DNA of 64,000 bases from Clavulina sp. PMI_390 (GCA_015039315.1 WIDE01000037.1:2533-66532); one strand, 5' to 3'; positions 11,332 through 23,255 are shown, counted from the stretch's first letter. Numbers and translations are program-made. Notes: a model not told the origin generated them from the letters alone.

Positions 11332-11724
11332 TGTTGATCGATGATCCACACTACCCGACCTTCGCGCTCAGACTCGCAGTTCCCGCGCACATATATGCAT
11401 TCTTTGTACTTTCATTATCAATACCGTCATTATCCATTATCCGAGAATTACGCAGCGATGAATCAGGATCTTTTTGGTCGAATATCAGAAATGGTGAGGT
11501 ATTTTACTACGAGGCCACAAACTGGTCATCGTAGCACGTGCTGGTGTCGCCCGAGATCGATTCAAGTTTGGGTCACATTTGGCATAAACTCTCCGCCGGT
11601 TTTCCCTCGTCACTGACCCCACCACCACCACCAACAACAAGGACAACAACTTTCCTTCCGACCAGCCCCGACACCCCGCAATACCTCTCTTCCTCTCATC
11701 TATCCTACCAAGTTACGCCCCGTA

Positions 11725-14014
11725 ATGAGCCCAGTGCCTGTGACGCCTTCGCCGAACTCCGGGACCAGCATCCCCGTCTCGGTCCTGACCAAGTTAGGCG
11801 AGATCGAATCGGGTTTCGTCATTGACGACGCCCTGTTAGAGAAGATCCTAGCCAAGCTCATCGAGGATTTTGCTCTGGGGCTGTCAAAATATGGCGAACC
11901 TATGGCTATGATCCCAACATACGTGACGGGTGTACCCACGGGCAAGGAGACAGGGTATGCTGCCCGCTATATGCACACATCTCGAAGCTCTAACGTCTTT
12001 TTCGACGGTATCCCTATGCCGCTGATAGCACCTTTTTGGCTCTGGACCTCGGTGGGACAAATCTGTACGCCGCTTTCCCCAACGCTCTTCTCTTCCTTGG
12101 CGTCTAGATCGGGCTCACCCCCTCTCTCTTTATCGTATTCCAGACGTGTTTGCGAGGTCAAACTGGATGGAAACCATGGGTTTCAGCTTCGGCAGCAAAA
12201 GTATAAAGTATCCGAAGCACTGAAAACTGGCGATGCACGCGCATTGTTCGGTGAGCACCCCTTGTGAATGCCAACACAATCTGTTATGCTAACGTATCGC
12301 AACTGGTTGATATTAAGATTACATGGCGGATAGTGTTGATTCATTCCTGACCCAGCTTGGACCTACTGGCGACGATATCGATTCATACCACCTGGGCTTC
12401 ACATTCAGCTTCCCCGTCGAACAAACAGCACTCGATTCTGGGACACTGCTCACATGGACAAAAGGATTCTCGGCGAAGAATGCGCAAGGAAACGATGTCG
12501 TGAAAATGTTGCAGGATGCCCTGGACCGCAAGCATCTGCATGTCAAGTGCACAGCGCTTGTGAATGACGTATGTCCTGCCCATCCTCGACGGTTTTCTGG
12601 GATCGATCACAATTGTGCCATCCGTAACTAAATATTTGACACCGCTCCTTCGCCCTCCAATATAGACTGTCGGAACGATGCTGTCGCGAGCGTACGGTGC
12701 TGGCGATTGCCTCGTCGGGTGCATCTTTGGGACTGGAACGAATGCCGCATATGTAGATGACATCGAGACCTTGGGCAAGCTTCCAGATGAGCTAAGGTTG
12801 CGGGGAGGGAAGATGATCGCTAACACGGAATGGGGAGCGTTCGATAATGCCGTGAGTGTACCTGCCATTATGCGTCCTAGGGGCCTACGCTGAAAATCAC
12901 ACCCCCTCGTCTTTGACTATTGCTTCTTCTAGCGCACTGTACTTCCTTTCACTCAGTTTGATAACAAGGTGGATCGAGAAAGCATTAATCCGTAAGCGCT
13001 TCTTTGGTCAACATTCCTCGGACCCGCGAGCTCTGATGTCAGGGTTATAGACGCTTCCAAGCCTTCGAGAAGTTCATCTCTGGCATGTGTGAGTTTCTCC
13101 ACCCAATTCAAGGAGTCTTAGCCCAAGCTCACATCGAGGATTGCTTACAGACCAGGGTGAAGTTACCCGGAATCTCCTTCGTAAGTACCAACGATCCTCC
13201 ACGTCCTCGCATGTATACAATCTCATTTTCTTTCCGTGTCTCCCTTCACTACTTCTAGTCTACCTCATCGACAACAACATCATCCTCAAGGGCTATTCCA
13301 CTCCTCAGCTCAACTCGCATTACGGCTTCGATACGGCGCTCATGTCCGAGCTCGAAACTGAGGAGCCGCGCACGCCCGAATTCTACACTAGAGCACGAAA
13401 GGTTTTCACTGATATCGGGTTCAAGGACGCTCAGGTCAGCGATATCGATTGTGATATTGCACGATGGGCGTGCGAGGTCGTGGCAACGCGCGCTGCACGA
13501 TTGAGCGCGGTTGGGATAGCGGCAGTGGTGAAGAAGACGAAGGCAGCAGAGAAAATGACAGGAGATATCCAGGTCGGAGTCGATGGGAGGTGCGTATCAT
13601 TCCCCCCTATAGTGAGAGCTGGTTGCGCTTACTGACCTGATTCATCCTTCGTCATATAGTGTGGTGGAACACTATCCTCATTTCGAGGAGCGGGTCCGCA
13701 TCGCCCTAAAAGCGATGCTTGGCCCTGAAATTGAATCGAGAATCAAGATCGGTATGGCGAAGGATGGGAGCGGTGTTGGAGGTATGTTTCACATTTTCTG
13801 CTCTGGTAGTGGAACAGTATCATCAAAGGTCCTCAACTCATAACGTCAATTTCACTTTACAGCTGCCTTGTGTGCACTGCAAGCATACAAGGATAGTGGC
13901 CTCCAAGCTGCTCCACTAGAGGCGGCAAACATCGACACATCTGCCGCTGCCCACGGTGTCCCTCTTGCACCCACAGTGAACGTGCCTGAACCAGCCACCC
14001 AACCAGCTCCGTGA
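11725..14014 (+). CDS. HXK: Hexokinase (513 aa)
   Basis: Cytosolic ATP:hexose 6-phosphotransferase, first step of glycolysis. Eleven exons (11725-11954, 12029-12064, 12144-12250, 12318-12568, 12666-12851, 12933-12991, 13051-13088, 13151-13180, 13259-13589, 13660-13781, 13863-14014) join to 1542 nt with no frame break. Visible motifs are TYVTGVPTGKETG, the phosphate-binding LALDLGGTNLRVCEV, the hexokinase signature LGFTFSFPVEQTA, catalytic Asp in LVNDTVGT (about residue 208), GTGTNAAYVDD, and NTEWGAFDN for glucose binding. The length is normal for a fungal hexokinase of about 50 kDa. Small exons of 30-38 nt occur mid-gene. It could be a glucose-sensing hexokinase or a plain glycolytic one; the sequence alone does not decide. 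The start fits family length and no better in-frame Met lies upstream. Confidence 0.95.
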
Positions 14015-14383
14015 TTATTGACGCCTTGTAGCTTTGTGTCTCCTCCAGTGTCTATCCGCCTGCTATTTCCTTGTTTTCGTACTAGTGACCCTTTCCTGGA
14101 AGAAAGAAGAAATGTCCAAGTGGGAGTACGTGTACTTTGTACAGTACCAAATATGTATATCAGTTGTTGTGTAGGGATATTCGTAAATCTTGTCGTTCAA
14201 ATAGTGGAATTAGCCTTCCTCCTAAACACTCGTTAGCTTGAAGCTCTGGAAGGTCACTCTGGTAGGAAATTGTGATTGAGCTTGATGGGTTATGATATAG
14301 AACATGCAAGAAGAGGATATGAATAGGCTACGTAGGCTCAAACGAAACGAGGCGTCAGATGAGAGGCGCATCGACTTCCGTGA

Positions 14384-15508
14384 CTAATGCTTCAAGGTGT
14401 TGAATTGGCGGTCACCCTATATTGGAGCGGAGTTTCTTAGATGTTGATCTCGCTACAGGCAGGGAGGAGATTGAGATGAACGCACCGCATCACCCAGGCC
14501 GGGAGAAATATAGCCCTTGTCAGTCAGAACGTCATCAACAGCTGCGACCCAAATCTGCATGGATCACAGAGTAATTAGCGAGCTGCTGCCCACTGGTAAG
14601 ATACTGATGGTTTACCTCAACCTCAGGGAATTGTTCTTGTACAGCGGCCAATCCTTCCTTAGATGCAAGAACAACCAGGAGCTTAACCTTCTCAACTACG
14701 CACAATAAAGACGTCGGATCGTGAATCAAGTCCGGTAAATCATGCACAACGTACCGGGATAGCCCCAATCCTTGATCATGGCCAGAGCCGCGCAAACAGT
14801 ACCACCGGTGGCAATGAGGGGATCAAGGAGGAAAACTTGATCAACATTGGGCTGCGAGGGAAGCTTTGAATAATCTGAGCAGTAAAGCAGAGATCAAATG
14901 CTTATATGAGCCTAATGGCCAGCCAGCGAAGGGAAGCCGGCTAGGAGGGCTTACATTCGACGGGTTGGAGGGATACTTTCTCACGAAACAGACCAAGGTG
15001 ATAAGTCTTGGCGAGAGGGAACTAGATGTCCCGAGAGAGCCGTCAGTCAAATATACAAATGAACCCGATCGGCGGAATCAGTACACACCAGGTTCATCAG
15101 AGCATCGGTCATCCCTAGACCAGCTCGAAGAATGGGGAGGAGACCAATCGTTGGTGCTATCTGGCTCCCAGTAAAGGGAGATATTGGTGTATTCTATGGA
15201 GTATTCAGGCAGTCATTTGTTGAGGTTTCCTTGAAACGCACAGGACAAAATTCTCACCCCTTGAACAGGGACCTCCGGAAGATCGCGACTAGCTTCGATG
15301 CCTAGGATGTAGCTGATATCTCGTACATTCTATAGTACGATAAGTCAGTGTAGGTATGTTATTGAGTGGTGCCGAAGGCATCCATATCGCGATGGGACCG
15401 ACGCACATCGCGGAAATCTCGAGGAGTTGTGGCGGCCTCACGGAGAGTGGTCATCTTGGCTCTCACAACGGGATGCGAAAGGATATGCAGCTTCGATGAT
15501 GACTCCAT
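14384..15508 (-). CDS. FUR1: Uracil phosphoribosyltransferase
   Basis: Pyrimidine salvage enzyme converting uracil and PRPP to UMP in the cytosol. Exons on the minus strand read: MESSSKLHILSHPVVRAKM, DISYILGIEASRDLPEVPV, IAPTIGLLPILRAGLGMTDA, YHLGLFREKVSLQPVEYYS, the PRPP-binding FLLDPLIATGGTVCAAL, VEKVKLLVVLASKEGLA, IWVAAVDDVLTDKGYISPGL and a final 11-codon exon GDRQFNTLKH. All family blocks are present and joins are in frame, so it is judged intact. The start was chosen at the Met opening the conserved HILSHPV block. It lies in tandem with the AP-3 mu gene, whose stop is 307 bp upstream of this start. Confidence 0.93.
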
Positions 15509-15815
15509 TTCGTGTGGTTTACTGCTACAAGAACGACGATCGGGGAATTTGGTGCTTCTGATAGGTTGCTGCTCTCGGCATCAGATGTCAGTTCCGGGTG
15601 AAGTTTCACTTGGGTACAGCCTCTAGGCGTGATGACGAGCGGACTGATGGGCAAATGAGTACCTACTTTCGTTAGAATAAGGACGATCGGGTGTCTGCTT
15701 TCGGTTCCGGTGTCTTGTTGTATTCACGAATTGTCACGCGCTCAGAGGTGACATCACCGACACTACAGATCCCCAAAGTACACACAAGGATGAATAGAAA
15801 ATAAAGCGTATAATA

Positions 15816-17763
15816 CTATACTCTCCATTCTATCTCTCCTTTCGCGCTGGTTCTCACGCCTTTGAAAGCCTTGTACGCCTCCTTCATCACCTTCATATAG
15901 TCCACTCGAATACCAGATAAGCATTCGTTTGCTAGTTGGAAGGTAACGTGCATAGAGCGAGATGGCCTCGGCGGAAGCACGCTAGAGCGTCTCGTTGTCA
16001 GCTATCAGAATGTATTGGTAGGACCCAGCTTTACACACCTTGTGATCCAAGCTCCTTTGATCGAGCGCGGGTGGGAGTCAAGGACAGGGATGTTCCAACT
16101 GAGCGTCTGACAGACAAAACATCAGTCCCTTGATACTACCTTATTTATATGAGTCACTTACATTGGTTCGCGGGTTGAAGTCCCAAGTCCCTTCATTCGA
16201 TTTATTTTTCCCTGGCATGACGCCGCCAGCTCCCATTCCGGTGGAGGATATACCAAGGCCCATTGTGGCTGTTACGGAACCCGATCCTTCGCCGAGGTAG
16301 AAGCTTACAGTCACGTTTTCGAGGGCACGATTCGATGGTAATTTGGACGTTGCGCTAATATCAAAGGTTCCTGAGGCGGGATGTTAGATGACGGAATCGG
16401 GCGGATGCAAGAAAGGACCTCACCTCCATCATCATTGATCTGGACAATCGGTTTCAGGGTGATAGGGATCATCCCGGTTGCCGAGATATGGGACCCTGCC
16501 GTTCGATCCACACGATACTCCATCAGAGTGAACGAGCCGTCTGGAGGCACAAATGAGAGTTCCCTTTTCGATATAAACCTTGCTATTCTATTGGTTTGTG
16601 GGTTGAACGTTTACGTCGAGAAATTTTGATTGAGAGCGCAACATACCTGACGCACGGATGGAATGTGGCATCTACCATTACCTGAGATCCCCCAAAGGCC
16701 ATGAGAAGATCGGGAGTGCCTAATGGTTCAAGAGCATGGACGGGATGTTATTAACATGCCTGATCGATTGGAGACAAGGTTGATATACCGGATAGTCGGG
16801 ATGTGCTATGGATTTTCCCGTACACCTCCCGAGTGATTACCTTGCCTGAACTAACCTGCCAGTCAGGAAGACAAGGTTGGGCAACGACGGTGAAAGGTAT
16901 CTTACTTTGACACCACAGCATCAAGGGTTTCGATAATGTCAAAGTATATTTCGTTGTTGTTATATCGTAATCCTGTTTTTCTCCACGGGATGGGCGACGA
17001 GAATGGAGCTGGAGTTGAGGTTGGCAGCCTGAGGAAGCCTGGCGAATCAGTAGGCACAATAACACCAGTCAAAAGCACTGACCCAGCAACACCCGCCACC
17101 GATAGTATCTTGTTCATAAGGGAGGGTGGCAAGACAATGTCCTTCAAGGTATTCGGTTCAGTTGTGAGAGGGATCCCGTTATCGAGCATCTCTTCCAATA
17201 ACTGAGGATAGTGTGAGTACTGGGACAGGGCTTGATAGTAGAGTGAGCTACCTGGTACACCACATCGAAGTGGTCCTTTATTGACGAAGACGAGACTGTC
17301 CCCAAATAATCCTCAAGAATGCTGATGAACGTCTCCACAAATGCAAACACGAACGCGGGATCGACTAGGCAGAATTTCATGCTGCGTTAAACAAGCGTTC
17401 TACCACGAATGTTGCAAGGGGTCGTACCATCGGCGCTTACTGGGCAGAGAAAGTATATCCCTGCTCGCTCAACATGACAGCATACTGACGAGGATCGATC
17501 GGGCGACGCTGGTATATTCACAGGAAGCACGGAATCTATCTTCTTTGGATAGCTCGTTGAGCTCAACCGAGCCTTCTCGAGAGCATTGTTGAAAGCGTCA
17601 AGATGTAAGAGAGGGTAAGCGGCGGGGGTGCCGTGAAAGCTGGTCTGTACGATAGGCTTCCTAATCCAACATCCGTTGAGAGCTACGTAGCGCGTGAAAG
17701 AGGTTGATACTAGTACCTGGATTCATCCACAATTATGAGACCGTCGACATGAGCGCTGACCAT
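15816..17763 (-). CDS. APM3: AP-3 adaptor complex mu subunit
   Basis: Medium subunit of the AP-3 coat, which sorts cargo with Tyr-based signals from Golgi/endosome to vacuole. The minus-strand multi-exon gene starts MVSAHVDGLIIVDESR (longin-type N-terminal domain), then has AFVFAFVETFISILEDYLG, LLEEMLDNGIPLTTEPNTLK (typical of AP-3 rather than AP-1/2 mu), and the mu-homology domain: WRKTGLRYNNNEIYFDIIE, REVYGKIHSTSRLSGTPDLL, VDATFHPCVR, FVPPDGSFTLMEYR, WNIPVLDSHPRSIKGAWITR and GIRVDYMKV near the end. Joins are in frame. The start is the Met preceding the first conserved block. It is divergent from the uncharacterised gene beginning near 17898, so the two probably share a promoter. Confidence 0.9.
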
Positions 17764-17897
17764 GGTCTTGTGCTAAGGCTGGTGATTGAACCCCACGGTT
17801 CTCTACTTGCAAGGGAAGTGTCACGTCGCGTGACTGGCCTTGTGACGGTGCCTTTTACTCAACTGCCTTGCTTGTTGGGAGGCTCTCAGCTGTCAAT

Positions 17898-18732
17898 ATG
17901 CTTCCTTCGTCGTCTTCGAGGTCCGTTAGGTCGAAAGATGTGTTACCGCTCCACCCTGGTATACGAATTCCGCCCCGAACGACAAGCAATCCCTGGTCAG
18001 CAATGGAGCCTGCACCCGTCATGGAGGTTACTTCTTTTGGGTCGAAACGAAAGAGGCCGGGAGGAGCTTTGGCTATGGAAGAGGCGGTTGCTGAACTAAG
18101 CGCTTCAGTGGCGGGAGAACGGAAGAACTTCAAGAGAGTTGCTGACCTCGTCCACGGGATGTACGGCGTGACGATTACATTCGGAGAACGCGCGAAAAAT
18201 AGGAATTTCATCCCAGATGAAGCTGTATCGCTAAGGGAAGAAAGGTAGGCTCCTTTTAGGTCATCAAAACTGGCGCTCATTCCTCTCTAGAATCGAAGTA
18301 TCGCTCGATAATTCGCTCCTAAGCTGTATCCCATCCCCCCCTCGATCTCCTCGCGAAACTCTTCCGGACGACCCACAATTCGTGATTTTTGCCAAAAACC
18401 CGCTTATAACTCCAGCTCACTCCTCCGATTCGATCTTGCCGCCTACTCCACGCCCCCAGCAAGCCAGACCCAGCACCACTTTGCGCAATGATGTTAATCT
18501 GTTCACCTCCTTATCTGTTCAAGATGACTTCGAACTGCTCCAAAACCAGAAAGTTCGTGAAGAACCGCTTGCAGCGTTTTTAGAAACAACGAGGGATGGT
18601 GATGTCCAGGGTGATGTGCTCATCACGCCCGAACTCGGCGAACCAATAGCATCAGTGGGCACAGACGACGACGAGTCCTACGATGATGGCCTTTATGAAT
18701 GGCTCGCCCTCCAAGGCACACTTACCAAATAA
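17898..18732 (+). CDS. Uncharacterised protein, upstream reading frame (262 aa short form)
   Basis: Two exons (17898-18244, 18291-18732; 46-nt intron) join to 789 nt. I do not recognise the family. Visible features are a low-complexity Ser-rich start, a helical region around AMEEAVAELSASVAGERKNF and VADLVHGMYGVTITFGER, a Pro-rich middle, and an acidic DDDESYDDGLYEWLALQG end before TAA. The coding frame continues past that TAA as the 358-codon ORF at 18736-19812, so this is probably the N-terminal part of one larger protein (see findings). An alternative Met exists at 17868. It is head to head with AP-3 mu. Confidence 0.6.
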
Positions 18733-18735
18733 CCA

Positions 18736-19812
18736 ATGGTTCCTACCGGCTCTCCTTTCTCTCTCGCTTATAACGATCATCCAGGGTTTTTGCCGTCTCC
18801 CATCTCGCTCTCTTCGCCTCGTATCACTGGAATGGCTTCTCGAATGAAGGAGGAAAATATAATACTTCATAGCTTTCATTCTCCGCTATCCATGCACGCT
18901 ACTTACCCAGATTCCGGACCCACATCACCCACATCGATATTATCACCTCCTGCTTCCATCGGAGCCGTCCACGAGCTAGAGGCACAGACCATCAAAACTT
19001 CGAACCTAGATTCTTCCGACCCCATTAACACCCGGATGATGAGCGGTAAAGTCGCGGTTGGTGGCTTAGGGATCATCTTCGGGCCTCGAGCTCAAGAAAG
19101 AGACGCGGATCAGTTTCCGTACAACGCAACCTTGTCGGACCTTGATCGTAACGCTTCCTTTACTGGCCACTCGAGCCATTATGATGGCAGCATCGATGAT
19201 CGGCCCTTTCAATCCCACCTCACAACCTCGGATTTGGACAAACTCCAAGCAGGCAATCCTGCGCCGGGCACTTCCAGTTTTGGCCAACGACCTCTGATTT
19301 CTGTCTCTCCCATGCTTACGGAACCTGGCGAATCCACCGGAACTATCCCGCCAGATCTTCTCCAGTTTGAAGAAGTCGAGGAGGATCCTGTTTCTGCGCC
19401 ACAGGGCCGGCCACCGATGAATATTCACCGCCAGTTCTTAAAGGTCATCGCGGAGATGCGAGCAAACTCAACGGTAGACGCTGATTTAGAAGATGAGAGG
19501 CCTGATGGAGAAGAGATGGCGTTGAAGAACCCAATCTCGGACGGGCCGACGGTTCAGCCTCGCATACTCGACGATCTTGATTCTCAGCTGAACGAGGCGA
19601 CAATCAACGGGACAAACAACAGGTTGAAGGGTGCTTCGCACGAGCAAGAGGAAATGGACAAAGATTGGCGAGAGCTAACGAGGACACTCATCGAAGAAAG
19701 TCATGCACAGGAGGCTCAGGCGCAGAAATTACGCAGGCTGGCGGAAGAGATGATGGACATCGCTTTGCTACGTAGGACGCTCAGCGCGATGCTCACGTCA
19801 AAATGCATGTAA
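18736..19812 (+). CDS. Uncharacterised coiled-coil protein, downstream reading frame (358 codons)
   Basis: Same frame as the preceding ORF, separated from it only by TAA and one codon; the first ATG has a decent context (CCAATGG). The product is Ser/Pro-rich and probably disordered for 250 residues. A charged C-terminal helix follows (EEMDKDWRELTRTLIEE, then AQKLRRLAEEMMDIALLR), likely a coiled coil. No known domain. It is either a second cistron, the continuation of a longer protein made by skipping a stop-containing intron (18611-18784, giving 564 aa), or a gene broken in this strain. Family unknown. Confidence 0.6.
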   Translation: MVPTGSPFSLAYNDHPGFLPSPISLSSPRITGMASRMKEENIILHSFHSPLSMHATYPDSGPTSPTSILSPPASIGAVHELEAQTIKTSNLDSSDPINTRMMSGKVAVGGLGIIFGPRAQERDADQFPYNATLSDLDRNASFTGHSSHYDGSIDDRPFQSHLTTSDLDKLQAGNPAPGTSSFGQRPLISVSPMLTEPGESTGTIPPDLLQFEEVEEDPVSAPQGRPPMNIHRQFLKVIAEMRANSTVDADLEDERPDGEEMALKNPISDGPTVQPRILDDLDSQLNEATINGTNNRLKGASHEQEEMDKDWRELTRTLIEESHAQEAQAQKLRRLAEEMMDIALLRRTLSAMLTSKCM

Positions 19813-19967
19813 AAAAGTGGGAAGGAATCGATGGGATTGTATTGAAGAGATGGTTGAAAACTTGTCATAAATAAGCATAGATAGTTCTATTACAGCTTTG
19901 TATCATTGGTGGAAGATACTATAATAGTATTTTCATGAAATTGTAGAATGGGGTCTTCTCTAGATCG

Positions 19968-22391
19968 TCATTTGCGAACCGTAGTGGCAGGGTTAGCAGA
20001 GGTTCTCCCCGATCGTCGTGAATGAGGTCGAGAAATACTCGGTTCCTCGGCCGGCTGAGCCCCACCAGCCCTCAGCTTGAGACGCGCGAGCAGTTCTCTT
20101 GTCGACTCATCGCTCCAATATGCATCGCTCGGCGGCAATCGAGCCTCCCATTCCTGGAGTTTTGTAGCCACCGCCCTTGCAAGGTCCCAATGCTTTGTAG
20201 CCAGCGCAGTGGAGAGCACGGCGACGTACGTCCCGGCGTCAGCTGTAGGTACGTCAGAGGGTTTGAGCGTTGTCGTATCCTGCTTGGGCTGCATCATTCC
20301 GAGTAGCTGAAGGACCACAGCATCCTCGCCTTTTGTCACAAAATGCTTCAATATGACGATCCAACTTGCTCGTGTGGGGTTTACCCCGAATCGACGCATG
20401 TCTTTGAGGACTGTCTGGAACCACGAGTCACCTTGCAGATGGGGTGAAGTGAGGAAGGAGTGGAAGAGAGTAGCGTCGGGTAGAAGCTGGACAGGGACAG
20501 ATTCGACTGGGAAGGAAACGTCTGATTTTTGAGAATTTGCTGTCCTCTCCAGAAGGGCGATACAATCAGCGTAGAGTTCCCTAGCAACGCGCACAGGCGT
20601 CAAGTGAAGTTGTCTCAGAGAGGACCGAGACATCTCGAGGTTCAGCGTCGAAAGCAGAGCATTGACCAGCATGGTCACAGCATGCGGGCCAGGAGTGAGG
20701 GGTTGTTCAGGTCGCAATGACCACTCTTCAACGAATCCTGATGACCCCAAGCCTGCGAAATCTTGTTTCTGATCCACCTCTAGGCGATTCGCCAGATTTT
20801 CTAGCAAGTTTCTCCCTGGGACACCATCGAGAGAATAGAAGGATAGGAATGTAGTGATGGCTCGGAAGGGTCGCTGATCAGAGAGAGCGAGGTACATAGC
20901 TGCCTTGGCCCATAACTGCTGAGGCGCGTAGCTTCGAGGCATAAAGCGTCCTTGAACTTGCATGTGATGGTTCCGCGAGCCCAGGTGGAGCCATCGCTCA
21001 CGCAAAGAGGCGATTTCTTTGTTTTGCCCAGCCTCTCGGGCAGTGCCCATCCACAATGCTAGAGTCTCGACGCTTGGAAGATCTGCTTCATGGCTGATAG
21101 CCATGAGTTCTTCGAATGTTGGGAGGGTAGGGGTTTCTAAGGATTGAGGTGCTGCATCGCTGGGGACCTCTCCCTCCAGCTGCGGGTTCTGAATCGAATG
21201 CTCCATAGATTGGACTTGTGAGCCATGAATCGCAGCAGCAAGACGATTGTTCTTTGTTGGTAGAGGGAGGGCTTTCATCTTGTTGGTCAGGGAATTGACC
21301 TGAGCAGGCCACAGGCTTTTGCGAGCAATATGCCACACTCGTTCAGCAAGGAGTGCCTCTCCGGTCCCATTCACGTCAAGGGGTTGCAGACAAGAGAGTA
21401 TAGTAGCGTGATTGATGAGATTCGGGGAAGTGGAGAAAAGATGATCGAGCAGCTGAACCGCTTCCTTGGCTCGACCAGAAAAGGCCTGTGTTCGTATAGC
21501 CAAAAGCCAACGCCTCGCGCTGTGCCTGCGGATGTTCGCGGGAGTATTGGAATCAAACTCGATGCCGCGCTTGGAGACAATCCTTGAGCTGGCCGAGGAT
21601 TCGCCCCGCGGTTCGGCCTGAACGCGTCGTCGTTCGGCATCAGACTCGATCTCCGCGACGTCCAGTGCATGCAAGAACGGGGCTATTTCGGATGGGAGAG
21701 AAAATCTGACGATTCGGGAAGTAAGGGATAGGAGGGGTGCAGTGCAAGCTTTGGATGCCAGCGCGACGGCACCAACTCGAGCGTCACTGACGGGAATATT
21801 CGAATCCTTCAATAGTCGCCCGATGCTTTCTAGGACATCAGAAGGGAGAGTTTGGTCCTCGCGATTCACTGCAACGAGTGACCACCAGTTGAGAAAGTCT
21901 TGGAAGGCGAGGGGACGCGTGGAAAAAGCTGGAGGATGGTTTGCTCGTCCCGCCAGAGACAGAAGGATGTGGAGGGCCAAGGCTGAGTATGAGGGGTGGA
22001 ATGGGATGGGGATGTCAGAGTCTACCATCTTTTCTCTGACTGTCTCTGCTGTGGCATAGTCGCCCTTGAGAACGGACTCTAGGATGGCATTCTGGAGAAG
22101 TTCTCGTTCAATGGCACCGTCGCCATAGCCGTACTCGTCGGATACGTCTTCCAAGAATATAGAAGCATCGGAGAGGGTTTGGTCTAGTTCATGTGGAGTT
22201 GCTTGGAGGGCTGCCGAACTAGTGGAAAGGTTGCTTGATCCGAGCGTTTCTCCATTGGGATTCCAGCCCAGCTGACCAGAGCCAGACACGGAGTAACTCA
22301 ACTGGCGAGGAGCAGCTGTAACAGTGGGACGAAGCAGTGCTCCTTGCCGTACAGACAGGTGTCGAGCCTGTCTGCCAGCCAGAAGGAGCAT
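19968..22391 (-). CDS. Mitochondrial PPR-like helical-repeat protein (about 807 aa)
   Basis: Intronless ORF. Starting at 22391 gives a classic mitochondrial presequence (MLLLAGRQARHLSVRQGALL, rich in Arg/Ser/Leu with no acidic residue). The frame also opens at 22472 with a less presequence-like start, so 22391 is preferred. The body is alpha-helical, with weak pentatricopeptide-type repeats most visible near the C-terminus (FQTVLKDMRRFGVNPTRASW, then GTYVAVLSTALATKHWDLAR). Such proteins usually bind organellar RNA and act in mitochondrial expression. I cannot name the orthologue. It is divergent from the DUF1748 gene with 119 bp between start codons. Confidence 0.7.
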   Translation of the reverse strand: MLLLAGRQARHLSVRQGALLRPTVTAAPRQLSYSVSGSGQLGWNPNGETLGSSNLSTSSAALQATPHELDQTLSDASIFLEDVSDEYGYGDGAIERELLQNAILESVLKGDYATAETVREKMVDSDIPIPFHPSYSALALHILLSLAGRANHPPAFSTRPLAFQDFLNWWSLVAVNREDQTLPSDVLESIGRLLKDSNIPVSDARVGAVALASKACTAPLLSLTSRIVRFSLPSEIAPFLHALDVAEIESDAERRRVQAEPRGESSASSRIVSKRGIEFDSNTPANIRRHSARRWLLAIRTQAFSGRAKEAVQLLDHLFSTSPNLINHATILSCLQPLDVNGTGEALLAERVWHIARKSLWPAQVNSLTNKMKALPLPTKNNRLAAAIHGSQVQSMEHSIQNPQLEGEVPSDAAPQSLETPTLPTFEELMAISHEADLPSVETLALWMGTAREAGQNKEIASLRERWLHLGSRNHHMQVQGRFMPRSYAPQQLWAKAAMYLALSDQRPFRAITTFLSFYSLDGVPGRNLLENLANRLEVDQKQDFAGLGSSGFVEEWSLRPEQPLTPGPHAVTMLVNALLSTLNLEMSRSSLRQLHLTPVRVARELYADCIALLERTANSQKSDVSFPVESVPVQLLPDATLFHSFLTSPHLQGDSWFQTVLKDMRRFGVNPTRASWIVILKHFVTKGEDAVVLQLLGMMQPKQDTTTLKPSDVPTADAGTYVAVLSTALATKHWDLARAVATKLQEWEARLPPSDAYWSDESTRELLARLKLRAGGAQPAEEPSISRPHSRRSGRTSANPATTVRK

Positions 22392-22510
22392 ATTCCTCAA
22401 AGTTCGTTGTGGGATGGATGTCGTTTGAGCTGGTGGCAGTGCCAAATTTCGTTCGCCTCCTGCCGTCGCCACCGAAACACGGCTGCTCCTCGTCGTCAGC
22501 CACCACCACC

Positions 22511-22967
22511 ATGTTTGGCCGATTATTCCATCTGGGTGTAGACCTTGTTATCATCAGTGCCTTTTTGGCGGGTAAGTAGTCGCTTAGAATACTCTCATAC
22601 TCCTCTCGATCTAACCAGCACCCCCTGTTAGGCGTTAAACGGTCAACTGGCCTAACGTGAGGAGGCTCGACCTGTGTCAGTTACAAGACAATTCAACTAA
22701 CATATGGACATATTCAGACCCGCTCTACAAGTGATTAAAAACAAAGACATTCGAAGTGAGTCAAACTTCTTATCAACGTCGACACCGGCCCAATGCCTGA
22801 CTCTACCACCTCAGAATGGGTTCGCAATTACCTTGAGATGGGCGAATACACATTCGACCTTGCTGTTGTTTTCCTCGGTGTATGTTCCACCTATCTATGA
22901 TGATCCCTCGTACTGACTTCCGCGTATTCAGCGCTCTGCCTCGTTCGAGCGAACCAACACACGATGA
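22511..22967 (+). CDS. DUF1748 family small protein (74 aa)
   Basis: Five exons (22511-22571, 22632-22656, 22718-22755, 22815-22879, 22932-22967) join to 225 nt. The product carries the fungal DUF1748 pattern: MFGRLFHLGVDLVIISAFLA, then GVKRSTGLTP, IKNKDIRKWVRNYLEMGE, FD, and a SASFERTNTR end. It has one hydrophobic N-terminal segment. The yeast relative is a short protein with no settled function. Five exons for 74 residues, including ones of 25 and 38 nt, is a striking density. It shares its upstream region with the PPR-like gene. Confidence 0.88.
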
Positions 22968-23255
22968 GAGTCCATAATCCCACTTCACATCCTCGGACAG
23001 CTTGCCCCCCTCTCCTCCTTGCTATTAGACTTGCACTCAACACTGCTCTAATTCCTGTATTTCATGGTCATTCCTTGGCTTCTTGGTATTTAATATCTGC
23101 ATGCCGCGCTCTCTCTATCTTTGTCGCATACATCCACTCCAGCTCACAATTCTAAGATTGGGACTGAGGCGAAATAAACGAAGTGTATTGAAGGGGATTA
23201 AGGGGAGTATTCGTAGGGGTGTTTAACGTATTTCGCAGAGCACCGAATTGGTTCT

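Noticed and set aside
17855..18280. 141-codon minus-strand ORF opposite the uncharacterised gene
   Set aside because: It mirrors the plus-strand exon, which continues through a good intron into a second coding exon; the minus ORF has no such continuation.
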